In this document: piece after piece, positions 48,986 to 60,889 of the stretch
How the letters are laid out: each line of letters begins with the position of its first letter
How positions within the stretch are numbered: the stretch's first letter is position 1
DNA from: Saururus chinensis
Lineage: Eukaryota > Streptophyta > Magnoliopsida > Piperales > Saururaceae
Assembly (NCBI GenBank): GCA_035235625.1
Contig: CP141148.1
Location: 19,965,057 to 20,029,056, forward strand
Direction of reading: 5' to 3'
Length of the DNA: 64,000 nt
The notes under the pieces: generated by a model
The model's database searches: none
What the model was told of the DNA's origin: nothing
The model's input: only the letters and a program-made list of their open reading frames with translations
Made by a program: the position numbers and the translations under genes

Positions 48986-51540
48986 TGTAATGTCCCTAAT
49001 TTTTCTACGAGTTTGCTGTAATTTTCCTAATATTATGTGAATCATTTTTGCCAAAAAAATATGATGCTTTGACATATTTGGCCTCGGTATTTGTATTCAT
49101 AGATTCGGGTACTATCTTTCACTGATCAATCCAAAGTTGAGCCCGTTTCGAAACATTAGTTTGTTAAGGCAGCAGACTTCACTTAACCTGTTTGTCTCAT
49201 AACCATAACTCACCACAAAACATATCCTTACATATTCATATAGTCTTCACCATCTACCTTTTGGCCAAAACCTCTTACTCAAACATCATGAAAACTAAGC
49301 CCCTCAGAGGTAACTCCAATTATCAACCTCGTACGAATCTCACATATTGTTCTTAATTTTCACCTCATAATATGTACTTTATGCTTGTACAATTATGTTG
49401 TGCACTCTTACTATCTAACAATCTCCCATAAGGCTCCAAACCTAAGGATTCTTAGTGAACCACCAATGTATGCTCCAATGTAAACCAAACTCATCCACTC
49501 CAATACTCGCCTATCAAATTGACATCATCCATCTTATGGCATATAGTTACAAATCTGCATCCACACCCATACCAAACCCTCTGTTACCTCTTACGTCCAT
49601 TGCACATAAATCTACCCTCACATACATACATATATCCATCGTATAACCATCATACATACACATGTCTATCACACATATGCATAACATACCCATAATTCCA
49701 TACATAGCTTACCAACATACTCACTAGCACACGCATGATCAACATACATCAAACATTATTTTAGCTCACATGCATGTCATATGCATTTTTACGCATACCA
49801 TATAATCATGCTTACATGTACATCATGTAATCAGATCATTATTTAATATCCAAAGCATTGACCATAGTCCTAGCATGCTGCTAAACATATAAGGCATGCT
49901 ATCATGAAATTTAGAGTTCAAAGCTCCCCTACCTCATAATCTATGATGTTTCATGGCTAGCACACGACGGTGGCGCCGTTGCCTAGTTAAGAGAGTTGTT
50001 GTCTTGAGATTTAGGAAGAGTAGGAAGTAATCACGGTAAGACTGGTAACACAAGTCTATTGAGGCAAAATCTGTGAAACAGGTGGCACACTAAGGGCGGC
50101 TGGAGAAGGGTCGTACCAACAAGTGGCGGTGCGACTAAAAGTTGAGGGTGGACTAATTAGAAGTCGGCCAGTGGCTAAGAAGTACTCTACTGGTCACAAG
50201 GCATCAAAATCAGCTATGAACAACACCCAATGGCTTCGATTTTGTGTCAACTATCGCCCACATAAGGGGCAACGAGCATGGGGTGATGCTCAAGGACATA
50301 GGAGAGGTGGAGGGCTCCGGTAGTCAACTCCAATCTATGGCGGAGCCATCCAACAGTCTAGCGGTGCAAAAGTAGCACCTATACCATAAAATGCACGCAT
50401 GGCCACATGCACACTCTGCCAAAGGGTAACTCGACGGGCAAAGAGCCTTCAGTGGTTCTGGAGGCAGATCTAGGCCTACAAGAGTATCAAAGCTAAGGCC
50501 AAACTATGGTGGGTAACCAAAGCAACAACATTGCCAAGCGCCACCCACAACCAAAATAATTGGCGCAGCAGGTTGTGCATCATGCATGTTGGAGGGCATG
50601 GGAAAACCAGCCCATTCCAGGCAGAGAAGGCCAAGTGGTTTCTGGTGGAGGCCCCTTGCCATCTCTAGCCCAATGTAGAGCAAAGAAGGCATACTAGAGA
50701 CTGGTGGCATCTATCGAAACACAAAACGGGAAGCAAGAGAAGTTAGCCATCATGTGGCTCGGTGCAGAGCATAGGGGTGAAACGAGGCGGGCATAGATGG
50801 GACAAAGTTGGGATTGGAGGCCTCTTGCCATTGCGGGGCCATGACAAAAAAACTACCCAAAAACTCTGCCCAACAAAAATTAAAAAAAAAAAAGGGAGGG
50901 CAACATTGTGAGCACTGAAAAAATGGGGTGACGGGCTGGTGCGGCGAGCAGCATGGGTATAGAGGCAGTGTTGTTGGGCTAGGGTGGTGGTTATACATTT
51001 GCCAACCCATGGATGTTTAGAAGGAGGTGGTCAGGAGGCTGGACTATGGCCGGTAGCACACTAGCACCTCAAAAAAGAGCTAAACAGTGAATAAAACGAG
51101 GAAATATCAGCAGCTTGAGGAGGAGCAAGGAGAGGGTGGCGGCACCTCTAGTTAATGCCTCTGGGATCTTGGTAGCTGGATGAAGCAAAGATTAGTAGAG
51201 AGTGGTGGCAAATGGTAGCGAATAGCTCTCTGATGGCCAAGACCAATAAAACATGGTGAAAACCTTGGAGAAAACATCGGTAACTCAAGGTGGAGCAAGG
51301 AGAGAGTGGCGGAAGTCATAGTTGGCACCAATAGTAGTGCGGCAGTGGCGGGCCAGAAGAGCAAGTTGCAATTCGTGATGATCCGAAGGGGAGCTCCCTA
51401 GTGGCGGACGCGTCTGCAAGTTACTGGGAGGGGATGGGGAGGAGAGCAGAGGTGATAAATGGGAAAGTTGAAGAGGAAGAAATAGGAGGGAGAGAAAAGG
51501 AAGAGGGGGAGGGCTGAACCAGACAATATTAATTGTGAAA
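48986..51540 (-). mobile_element. Large TGTAAC-family LTR, inverted and truncated copy
   Basis: The left end TGTAATGTCCC is the inverted 3' terminus of the family. Blocks match the reverse complement of 8190-9330. GGCAGCAGACTTCACTTAAC at about 49169 matches 9250-9290. The GCATGCT pair near 49875-49905 matches 8233-8260. CACCCAATGG near 50226 matches 7865. The segment equivalent to 9330-11200 is deleted. The right end is not exact: GC-rich sequence grades into the gene remnant near 51540. Several frames on both strands in 50100-51540 are non-coding. Confidence 0.65.
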
Positions 51541-51693
51541 GTTTCAGTTCTGTCCACCGAGGTAAGCAGCCAAGAAGACGATGAAGGTGTGCGAATGTTT
51601 AGGCAAGCTCCTCGAGGGATAATATTTGATCATATTGATGAGCTTCCTGGACCTAAGTAAAATGCCGAGACTGTTACCCATAGAAGAAGAGAG

Positions 51694-52316
51694 TGTTGAT
51701 ATTTTTCAAAAATTATAAATGAATTTCAATGAAGGGTTGTACCTTTTGGTAAAGGGTTGCATCCCTTAGTTTTTTGTGATTTTCATTTATATGCACCTCA
51801 TGGTAAAAGGTGTCTCACTTAAATATTGTGTATGGTTGTTACCATTGAGAATGGTTGCATCCTTATGGGTGTGATGAGACACTTCTTCGTAAAAGGACAT
51901 ATCTCTTTACTTTGCACCCCTTAGGAGTCTATAAATAGAAGCACACTACCGTTTTCCCTTCTCTTGTGTTTTCCTTTTCCTTTTCCTCTTGTGTTTTTCG
52001 AACACAAATTTCAGCCACATTCTTATACAGTTTCAAGGAGAGCTCAGGAAGAATTCTTCAACATTGCTAGTTGCAATTTCTCAAAGGCTCTGCTGTATCC
52101 CGGAAAGAAGTATATCGTGTAGCCCATCAGCAACTTGGATCTATTCAAAGGCGACTAATAATTCCTTAAAGAAAACTGTACTTTTACGTGCCTTTGAGCA
52201 TGAAAGCTTTGTGTTTATCCACCTTTTAACGGTGAGTTCTTCTATCCATCTCCAACCACCGTTCTTTTAAAGACAACTTTTGCATAACTGAATCCAGCTC
52301 CTTGCCGCTACCAACA
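51694..52316 (+). mobile_element. Copia-type solo LTR (623 bp)
   Basis: It starts TGTTGATATTT and ends CTACCAACA, with inverted termini TGTTG/CAACA. The exact duplication GAGAG flanks it (51689-51693 and 52317-52321). AAGGGTTG-type short repeats upstream of a TATA box are typical of small copia LTRs. It splits the gene remnant. Confidence 0.9.
51930..51938 (+). promoter_or_regulatory. TATA box of the copia-type LTR
   Basis: TATAAATAG, followed about 30 bp later by pyrimidine-rich leader sequence. It could still initiate transcripts toward the RLF-like gene. Confidence 0.55.
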
Positions 52317-52545
52317 GAGAGTGATGAAAAATCAAAGAAGGTTAGGCGTAGACTTCCTCCTGTAGTAATACATGGTTGTCATGTAATAGCTGCGGCAGAA
52401 AATGCCTGTGAGATCTCTAACTAGATTTGAAGCTAAATCCTTGGAAGCAAAAGCCAAAGCCAAGAAAGAGGAAAAAAGAATTGCAAAGCTAAAAAGGGGC
52501 AGAGGTGCAAAATGGCGGGTCGGAGAGAAATGGTTTTATGTATAG

Positions 52546-53745
52546 GATTTTAGATTTTAGATACAATGGAACCAATAGACTTGTGCAGCCAAACTGTGGA
52601 AAGTTTTCAAGAATCCCATGCTTACCGTTTCTTAAGGATTCTCTTTCCCTTTCCCTTTCTCTTTCTTCCATGTTCTTTCTCACAAACAGATCCTTATTTG
52701 TTTCAATTTTACGTTTTCATCCCAAGAGAAAGAAAAGTGTACTCTTTTTCGTCTTTCTATGTGTTTATTTGATTCTTTTTGTTATGCATCCTTTTCTGTT
52801 GTATGCTATGAATTGGACCTAGTTTGTCAAATTGTGGGATTTTGAAGGGAAATGCGAAATTTGAAAGCACAGCTATTTCGGAGGTTCCTTGATAGGCAGA
52901 AAATTGCAACTTTTGATCCTTCTCTGTTTTGATTGTATGGGATCTTGTCAATTGTTATCCTTTACCAGAATGAAAAAAATAAAGCCCAAAAGGTTAATAT
53001 TTCTTTCTTGAACTTGCTAAACAATGAGAAGCAGTAAGATATTGGTTAATATTTAGGAAGCATGGATATGGAAATCTGTATCGTACCCATATATGTATTG
53101 GATACGGCTGCATCTGTGTCTAACATTTGATATCAGACATCCATTATAAATTACTTCATCAAATCCTTTTAAGTAAGGTTAACATTAGAAAAATGCTATT
53201 GACTTAGAAGTATATGCTTTCTACACAAAAGATCCAAGTAAAAGTGTTCCAAACCAATATATTACTCTTCATGGGATAACTTTTCCGGAAAAATTGAGGT
53301 ATTGGTAGTTTCTTTTTAAACATATAGCTACATTTTTTATTATAATTAAACTTTCAATACAAGAACTAAAATATGATATACCTTAAAGTTTATTAAAAAA
53401 TGATATTTTAATACACATCCTCTCATGTCATATCTTGTTTTTTCTAAAATTGGCATACCACTGCACCTGTATACTATCATACCTATATCCCGTATTGGTG
53501 TCTGTGCTTCCTTGGTTAATATCTTATATTTTGCCCAAGGTTATGTCATGTTATCCATTCTGTTTTCTTGGGGTGCTATCACTACAAAAATCTTGGTTTA
53601 GGCAGCTCGATTTTGTCAGTATTGTTGCATGTGTCATCAAATATCTATTTGCAAATGAAGTTGTTATTGAATTGTATTCTTTTGACTGTGCAGAATTATA
53701 CAAATCAGTAACAAAAGTAAATATATATATTGTTGACTGAGAGGG
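52546..53745 (+). promoter_or_regulatory. Upstream region of the RLF-like gene
   Basis: AT-rich, with a CT-rich tract at 52640-52680 that may be leader sequence. It contains the small transposon at 53053-53512. No TATA box could be chosen with confidence, and leader introns cannot be excluded. Confidence 0.4.
53053..53512. mobile_element. MITE-like insertion (460 bp)
   Basis: The ends AGGAAGCA (53055-53062) and TGCTTCCT (53505-53512) are inverted. The 10-bp direct repeat TGGTTAATAT flanks it (53043-53052 and 53513-53522). A 9-11 bp duplication suggests a Mutator-type deletion derivative. It lies about 230 bp upstream of the start codon of the RLF-like gene. Confidence 0.75.
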
Positions 53746-54388
53746 ATGGGGGAGACTAGTGATTTCACTTTTTGTCAGGTAACTTGCATTCTTTGGCACT
53801 GGTAGTGTAAATAAATGCGGTTTTTTTTAAATCCATTAGTACTGGCCGTCCTCAGAGTACTTATGGACAGGAAAGTAATGTAAAGTCTTGGTATTAATTA
53901 GAATGAAAATTAAGCTAACCCATTTTAATGCATATAACATTTAATTTTATGAACTTTAAGATAGTGTTCTACAAATTTCAATATGCTTATCTTTGTTTGC
54001 TTTATTTAGGTTGGGTTGCATGTGGATCAAGACATTCTTGAGTCACCCAAAACCATTCCTAACATTAGCAACATCGCAATCAGAGAAGATGCAGCTGCTG
54101 GTGAAAAAAATACCAAGGTACAGACTGATGGTTTGATATGCAATGACACATCTGAAGAGGCAGAAGTCAGTGCCAAATTGCCATCTAAGGTTGTTGAACT
54201 TCAGACTCCACCCTCCAAAGAGCACAAAGCCGTGGAACAGAAAGCCACAGAAGATGCTGTTAATGGTTTAGTACAGATGTCAGACTTTCTTAATAGAAAA
54301 CCTATACAGAGGACCAAGGTTCCTTTTGAAAAAGGGTACAGCCAAATGGATTGGTTGAAACTTACACTGACCCATCCTGACCTTGCAG
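53746..54388 (+). CDS. RLF: RLF-like cytochrome b5 domain protein, first two coding exons
   Basis: Exon 1 (53746-53778) encodes [11 protein letters not shown] and ends CAG|GTAACT. The intron is 53779-54009 (…TTTATTTAG). Exon 2 (54010-54388) encodes 126 residues and ends at a split glycine codon, GCAG|GTATAAG. The exon 2 C-terminus [16 protein letters not shown] and THPDLAG is the conserved segment just before the heme-binding domain of the plant RLF protein (Reduced Lateral root Formation). Exon 1's DFTFCQVG junction fits the same family. RLF is a small cytosolic cytochrome b5-like protein needed for lateral root initiation in Arabidopsis. The HPGG-containing heme domain should follow but is not found to 64000, so the gene continues beyond a very long intron or is truncated. 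Both exons are free of stops. The acidic, low-complexity middle is normal for the family. Confidence 0.85.
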
Positions 54389-54579
54389 GTATAAGACTGC
54401 CCCCATTAATTTCTCTGCCTCACTTCCACAGATACATATTAACAACAGATATAATGTGAAGTTCTGCTTAAAATTTGGAAGGTTAGGAACATAATTGCTA
54501 CTAGCTATCTATCCAAGGTTATGAGGTAATAAAACACAGTGATTTGGAGAGGCTGATAAAGTTATGGTTATTTTGATTC
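54389..54579 (+). other. Start of RLF-like intron 2
   Basis: GTATAAG is a good plant donor. The sequence is T-rich and non-coding up to the LTR start at 54580. Confidence 0.7.
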
Positions 54580-57438
54580 TGTGAATCCAATTAAAATATT
54601 TGAATTAATAAAGATTAAATTGCGGTCTCTGAACGAGAGCCCCTAAGTCTAATTATTAATAATTATTCTATGATTAAACCCATAAGGGTAAATTGGTCAT
54701 TTAAAAGCTACTGAGATTTTTCTCTATGCTGAAACTTGATCATGGCACTAGACATACATTCATGGTCATTTATAATTTTTCCAAATTTTTTTGACTTCTT
54801 TAATTTACTGAACTGGACCCAGTTCCAGTTCATAGAGTGTAAGTCTTTTTTTAAACTGGACCGAATCGGGTTAGGTTACACAACCCGGTCTAGGGCGCAC
54901 TGACCCACATGCTGGTCATTTTCCCTGCAGCTGGCTAGAGGTCAGAAGACCTCTAGCAACGCCGCCTCCGACCGCCATGTCAGAGCGAGGCCTTGGGCCT
55001 GATCGGACCATCTGTGCACAGCGGAACCAATGCTCATGGCCTCCCACTGTCCAGTGGCCAGCCCGGGCCAAAGGCCTCTCATTTTTATTTTTCTTCTGGA
55101 GTCCTTCTGAGGCTTTGCGGCGGCAGGCCGCCATGGCTGGGGCTGGGCTTGACCGGCATCACCTTTGTTTGGCGATTCCGGGATCCCCGGTCTCACCTCC
55201 AGCCAAGGTTGTGCCGCGCTCCTCCGATGACCACCGTTTTTTTACAAACAGTTTAACGGCCACAGCCAGGGCCGCTACTGATAGTTTATAATTAAACCCT
55301 TTGCAAGTGTACTAGGATAAGTATTTAAGGGTTGTCGAACCTCAGGGACGGATGGGTTATTACTAAATCTAAAGAGGAATTTGCTGATTTAAAAACTAAA
55401 AACAACTTAAACTTAAATTAAGCAAAAGAAAGGAATCAACTAGTTTAAAATAAGAGATTAATTTGATGGAATTTACTTAGGAAATTGAATCCACTATAGA
55501 ACCATAACAATTACTTAACTTTTAATCTAAATCTAGTGTGAACATGAACAAGTATTCTCAGCTACAAGCTAGAATTACTTCAAAAAGAATCATTAATTAA
55601 CTTCCATGGCATGAACTATCTTCGACAATAGCACGAATCATCTACACTAAACTAGCTATAGGCATGACCCGTCTAATCTTAGTATAACTCATCCAAGTCA
55701 TTAATTATCTGAACATTAAAACTATTGTATGACCATCTCATCTAAATCACAGAAATTAGAATCGATGTAAATATCAAAACCACATCAATCTATCATCTAC
55801 AAGACAATAAATCAACATAGACTTGAATAAACATTAAAAGCTCTTCCATTAAAAAGGAAATCCATATCATACAATTGTCATCATTCACAACTGAGATCTA
55901 AATTAAAAAGAAAAGAAACTGAAACTTATCTATAGCTTCATCAACTCCTAAGTAAAAGAAAAGTCTAGCCTTCCATTGTAGAAGAAAGCACTTGAATCAC
56001 CATTGAAAGCTTTGAGTTCTCTTCCATCTTCTTCTTCCTTTTTCTCCTCTTAAAATCTACTGGAATCCCCCCAATTTTAAGCCAAATATGTCTTTTTATA
56101 GGCATAAATTCCGTAGGAAGAAGTCCAATATGAAAAGGATCAAAATTTGGGTCAAACAAGGAAACTGCACGTTATGCCGATCGATCGCCCTGCATGCCCG
56201 ATCGATCGGTTACACTGTATTTTCATCTGAATTCACGTTATCCCGATCGATCGCCCTACATGCCTGATCGATCGGATACAGTGTTTCTGTTTTCCTAGAC
56301 TGTTCATATTCTGTTCATTAAGCTTTCCTTCGTGTCCATATTAGTTTCCAACTTGTTTATAACTCCGAAAAGTTGTCCAAATCACTTTAAAGCATGTGAA
56401 GACTATTTTTAATCATTTTAAACATCGTCCAAGTACTTCGATAAGCGCACTTTACCTACAAAACATAAAATACCATATTTTAGACATGTATAATATAATT
56501 AAAATTCCATCTTGATTTAAATACATGTCTAAACAACTAATAACTACAAAATCATTAATAATTAGACTGAAATACTAATATCTATCTTAATCTAAATAAA
56601 TCATAATTAACTCTAAATTAACCTAATCTATACTAGCAAATAAGGTAAAAAGGCATATAAAATAGATATAGATTTCATACTTATCAGCTACCGCTAGGGT
56701 CGTTGCGGCTAGGGCCAGTGTGCCCCTCCCTTGACATGTCTGGCGACCGGTTTGTCGACTGGTCTCTGGTTGGAGGTCGGCCAACTAGTTTTAAAAAATA
56801 GTCTCACTGTTCAACAAAATTACATGAACAGTGTCTGCAGAAATCACTGTTCATATAAAGTAAATTGCATAAACCACTATTAGTACAATTTACATTCTAA
56901 TTTACTAAATAAAATCTCCATTAATCTTGACTCGAAGACTAAGATAACGATCTTACCTTAGTTGCCAGTTTGCCGTCGATACACTGCCATCGAAGCCTAT
57001 CGTCCACCATCTTCTCCCTCTTACCAAAAAGCTCTCCTAATTATGCCCTAAGAAGCCTTTTTATAAGCATGGGTATTAGGGTTCCTAATCCCCTTAGTAG
57101 TTGGGTCAAACCTCTTCACTTAGGCAACCCAATTGGGCCTCTAAAAATTAACTTCGCTACTTTAATTAATCGGGCTCACAAAATGACTTAAACGGCCCAA
57201 TTACACGTCTAAATTGGGTAAACGGGAACAATATGTTTAACTTCCAACAGTCGTATCTCCTTCATCCGAACTCCGATTTGCACATTCTTCATGGAGTTTC
57301 GAATCTCTTTCAGTCTACTTTCTAAAGCCATAAATTCTCTTTGTTAAGGAAGTTATTCTACTAAAAAGGTCAATGGGTCAAATACCTTATTTTCCACATG
57401 TCTAATTTTAGAAACCTAAGAAATTTCAGGATATTACA
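54580..57438 (-). mobile_element. Gypsy LTR with adjoining PPT, split
   Basis: On the minus strand it begins TGTAATATCC (57438) and ends GGATTCACA (54580), net about 1.45 kb. The polypurine tract on its right shows it is the 3' LTR of a minus-strand element whose internal part is mostly lost. The left flank GATTC would be its target duplication; the partner is not found. GC-rich segments at 54880-55270 and 56690-56800 are parts of this LTR, not exons. Confidence 0.7.
55279..56686. mobile_element. Solo LTR (1408 bp) nested in the gypsy LTR
   Basis: It starts TGATAGTTTATAA and ends ATACTTATCA, with inverted termini TGATA/TATCA. The exact duplication GCTAC flanks it (55274-55278 and 56687-56691). 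Two copies of a segment containing CGATCGATCGCCC lie at 56178 and 56243. No coding region. Confidence 0.9.
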
Positions 57439-57456
57439 TTCTTCCCCCCTTAAAAG
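57439..57456 (-). other. Polypurine tract of the gypsy element
   Basis: The minus strand reads CTTTTAAGGGGGGAAGAA directly before the LTR start TGTAATATCC. This order fixes orientation. Internal sequence continues to the right only to about 57550-57700. Confidence 0.85.
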
Positions 57457-57705
57457 AATTGTGTCATCGCAATTCGACATGGCTAACCCTTGACAAGCTG
57501 GGCCTTCAACTCAAAACTCATTCTACCCTCTCAAACCACATCAATTGCAACTTATAATTTAAGTCGCACACGTAAAGAAAATTAAATACTTAAAATCCTG
57601 CAAAATCTGGTTGTTACACTTCATTGAACTATGAACTCTCCAAGGGCAAGCACTATCAATGCATTTAACTATATATTTTGATATATTTACACGTAGAACC
57701 TTGTA

Positions 57706-58870
57706 TTAGACATGATTCCTAATTAAAAACTCCCTCAAAGCCATGATAAATGCCTCTTTGTCCTCAAAGATTTGTCTAATATATAACTCTTTTTTGTTCT
57801 GTTGCTCCATATCCATACCCCAATTAACTGCTTCTTCTATTTGCTCATCTATGATGTGTATAAATTGGCTCAACCACATCATAGTATGACGGCTCATCAT
57901 CATCCACATTCATGTCATTTACGTTAATTGCATTATCTACTACATCATCCCACTTGCCGTCAACCTTTTTTTAGCACTTTCTTCACCTTTAATACCTTCT
58001 TCATTCATACCATACTCCTCCTCATTAGCTTTGTCAATATTATCTTCACCTTCATCAACCTTATTTATATCAACGTCATCATCATGGACATGGGCTCAAC
58101 TACTCATAAATAGCACACATGTATTGAACTTCATATTACCTAAAAGCTTGCTTAATAACTAAAATTGTTAGATTCATTTATAAATATATATTTCACCTAG
58201 TATAAGATGGTCCAACATCAATAAAGCCAACACCTATGTAGGGGTAATGAATGCCCATCTAGCTTTGTGTTCCAAACCACGCATCGCCTTGTGACATTCC
58301 AAGGCTAAATGTTTCATGTGCATGTAATATGTACACAAAATTTATAATTTAATCTCATAATTTTCATCGACAATTAAAATATTCACACTTAAAAATCTTA
58401 AGAAACCTTACTTCCAACTAGGTCCACTTCCATAGTCAATAGGTGTAGATCTATGACATTCATTTGATGCTACTATCATGGATAAATCATCCTCTCTATT
58501 GTCATCCACTGGTATTTGCATGTGCCTTCCACTACTCACATTTCTTTGATAGCGTTTGTGTGAGCTCCTACTTACACTGCACCCTTCACTAGGCACTCAA
58601 GCCTCTTTTTTGAGAAATAACTCGAACATGCATACTTGAGATGAATGATGAAACATTTATTTAAATGAAGCCTCATCCTCTACACATTGTAGAGTTAATC
58701 TCCATCCAAATATTGGAAGGTGACACTTTATAATAATTTCCTATCTCCTTCGATCCTACCTAACTTTTCTAGCCACTTGCATCTCAAGTTCATTATAATT
58801 AGAAGACTTCTTGATAAATAATCCCTCTGATTCCCCTTCATGGTGAAACATAAAACCAACCATTTCTCCC
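57706..58870 (-). pseudogene. MULE transposase N-terminal region, copy 1
   Basis: Minus-strand frames in order: a segment with NYNELEMQVA (about 58800), PSEGCSVSRSSHKRYQRNVS to HMQIPVDDNREDDL (58596-58408), a piece reading RWAFITPT near 58260, an acidic stretch, then NWGMDMEQQNKKELYIRQIF and EDKEAFIMALREFLIRNH (57909-57706). The last resembles the MuDR-type N-terminal domain (FEDKEEFK.A....AI) that precedes the Mutator-like transposase core. Stops and shifts are frequent. The catalytic core, SWIM zinc finger and terminal inverted repeats are not found. Confidence 0.55.
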
Positions 58871-59499
58871 ACCATCTCTATTCACTTAATTCATAACAAA
58901 TAAATAAATCTTAGATACATCACATGTAAGGGGTCAAGTTTCAGTTGAATCTCCTATTGCAACTCAGTTAGTTCTCAACATGGAAGACTTTTCTAGTGTT
59001 TGTTAATAAAGTTAAACAAACAAGTAATGGAAATAGTAGACTAAACAATCGATCAAAATAACTACTTCACTTATATTAGTACATATAAAATGGAAGATTG
59101 TGTAGCCAAATACCTGAGAAGCAACACTCATAATAGAACTTTTGTCTACAAAGTTGTCGAGCTTCTCACCTCATGCAAGAATACTATCAAATGTCTTATG
59201 CTGCATCCAAAAATTTGAAGGAATACCACAGTACCAGTGAAACAATAACACCATCAACAAGTAAGTACTTTTGGGAACAAAACACATTCCAAATATATTT
59301 ACTCTTCAGTTGCTTCAATTTCTCGTAACAAAGATTTTATACTGATAGGAATTCTAAAATAGAGAGTAGAAAGAGTTTCTAGTAAGAAGTTTTGCAATTT
59401 TAATAGTGTGGTGATTACAATTTTGCTTATATTAAATAGAAAAATTACCATTCCCATTCTCAAGTCTTCTTAATAAAACATCGAGTTTTAGTAGAAAAA

Positions 59500-60125
59500 C
59501 TTACAAGACACATACCCCAATCACAACTAATAATAAATGTGTATAGCATCCGTTCGGTCTCTAAATAACAAACTCCAAATTCAATCAAAGCCAAACATTC
59601 AATTGTGTGGGCGTTCACATGTGCACCCCATACTTTTTTTCAATATAATAGCTCAAATGCATTATCCTTATTCCTTTCTTTTCAAGTCTTCTCACATAGA
59701 ACATGTCTTTCTAAATGCAACTGGATCCCAACTTATAACAAATGAGTGTATCTTATGTTTAGGTCTCTAAATAATAAGCTTTAAATTAAATCAAATCCAA
59801 ATGTGCATGTATTCACATATGAACCTCATACAACAAAAATCCTTTTGTCAATATAATAGCTAAGATATCCTTATTCCTTTCTTTTCTAGCCTTATTAAAC
59901 AAAAAAATCTTATCTATAGAATAAACCTACAAGACGCACAAGCAAACACCAACTTACAACAAATGTGTATATCTTCTATTTTAGATCTCTAACAAACAAA
60001 TTTTAAGATCCATTAAATCCAAACAATCAAATGTGCAAATGTTCACATATGCACCTCTTACTATCAAACTCCTTGTGTCAATGTTATAGCTCTAATTCAT
60101 TAACCTTATTCCTTTCCAAACAAAT
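59500..60125. repeat. Degenerate 205-220 bp tandem repeat, 3 units
   Basis: Landmark AACAAATGTGTATATCTT-like sequence occurs at about 59530, 59735 and 59955. Each is followed by TCTCTAAATAA, then ATTCACATATGCACC-like sequence, then TAGCT..TTATTCCTTTC. The units differ by many substitutions and indels, so the array is old. Confidence 0.75.
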
Positions 60126-60720
60126 TACAGAAGTAGACACTACTTACTATTTAGATAAAATAATTTTTGCCCGATTTGGTGCATATAGCATACCAAGAAA
60201 ATGTATCAAAAGCCCCGATCAAACAAATACCACATCATAGATCTCACCAAAATTCCAAAAAAATTCTAATAAATTCCTTCAAGAAACCATAACAAATCAA
60301 GCTTAGAAAACGACAATAAACCACTAATGAACAATCTGAAAAATGACCAGCAAAAAGTGTAGAAGTGAAATTGATTGGTGCAAAGAGCTAGTAGGATTGC
60401 GGCGTACGGTGGGGAAATGGATGTCGAGCTTCTTCCTCATCGCATCATATCTCGGCCATCAAAATTCCTCAAAATCTACAATTCCACCCGAGGGATTCAT
60501 CCCAAGAAACCCATTTTATTTTAGATCGAAGGTGAAAAATCATACCTTCATAAAGCAAAGATTTGTATGAATTAAAGAACTTCCAATTTTCTGGCCTTTC
60601 TCTGATTGGGGATGCAATAGTTGAGATGCATATACTTTCATTGGAGATTGATATTTTTTGTTTATTTTTTTTGGTCCACTTTGGGCTTTGATGTTTTTAA
60701 GTTATTTAGAAGGCCATTTT
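60126..60720. other. Unassigned, nothing supported
   Basis: A short plus-strand frame (60343-60570) lacks any recognisable similarity. Composition around 60380-60540 is somewhat gene-like, but no model can be built. Confidence 0.3.
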
Positions 60721-60889
60721 ATCCTTCAAAAGGACGAAATTTCCTGTAGGTAAATTTGTCTTTAGAAAGGATAAAATCTCTCAGAAGGACGAAATCTCCA
60801 AGGAATTTTTTGCAGAAAATTTTGTATTTTAGAAAGATGAATTTAAAAAAAAATTATCCTCTAATAGAAATAAGTTTATAATTTTTTCC

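Larger units (their letters stand above)
51541..52545 (+). pseudogene. 3' exon of an unidentified plant gene, broken
   Basis: A frame from about 51541 reads SSQEDDEGVRMFRQAPRGII and FDHIDELPGPK, then hits a stop at 51658. After the nested solo LTR it continues SDEKSKKVRRRLPPVVIHG and AAAENACEIS. A one-base shift near 52415 moves it to the frame SLTRFEAKSLEAKAKAKKE and KLKRGRGAKW, stopping at 52545. Acidic and lysine-rich segments with a coiled-coil tail suggest a nuclear or nucleolar protein, but I cannot name it. Three separate lesions (stop, LTR, frameshift) make it a pseudogene in this copy. Upstream exons are not visible because the large LTR abuts it. Confidence 0.55.

Noticed and set aside
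49455-49646. Plus-strand frame in the inverted large LTR as a gene
   Set aside because: It is antisense to non-coding LTR sequence seen in two other copies and is not conserved there.
54916-55291. GC-rich frames as exon 3 of the RLF-like gene
   Set aside because: None encodes the expected heme-domain sequence (no HPGG). The segment lies inside the gypsy LTR delimited by TGTGAATCC and TGTAATATCC.
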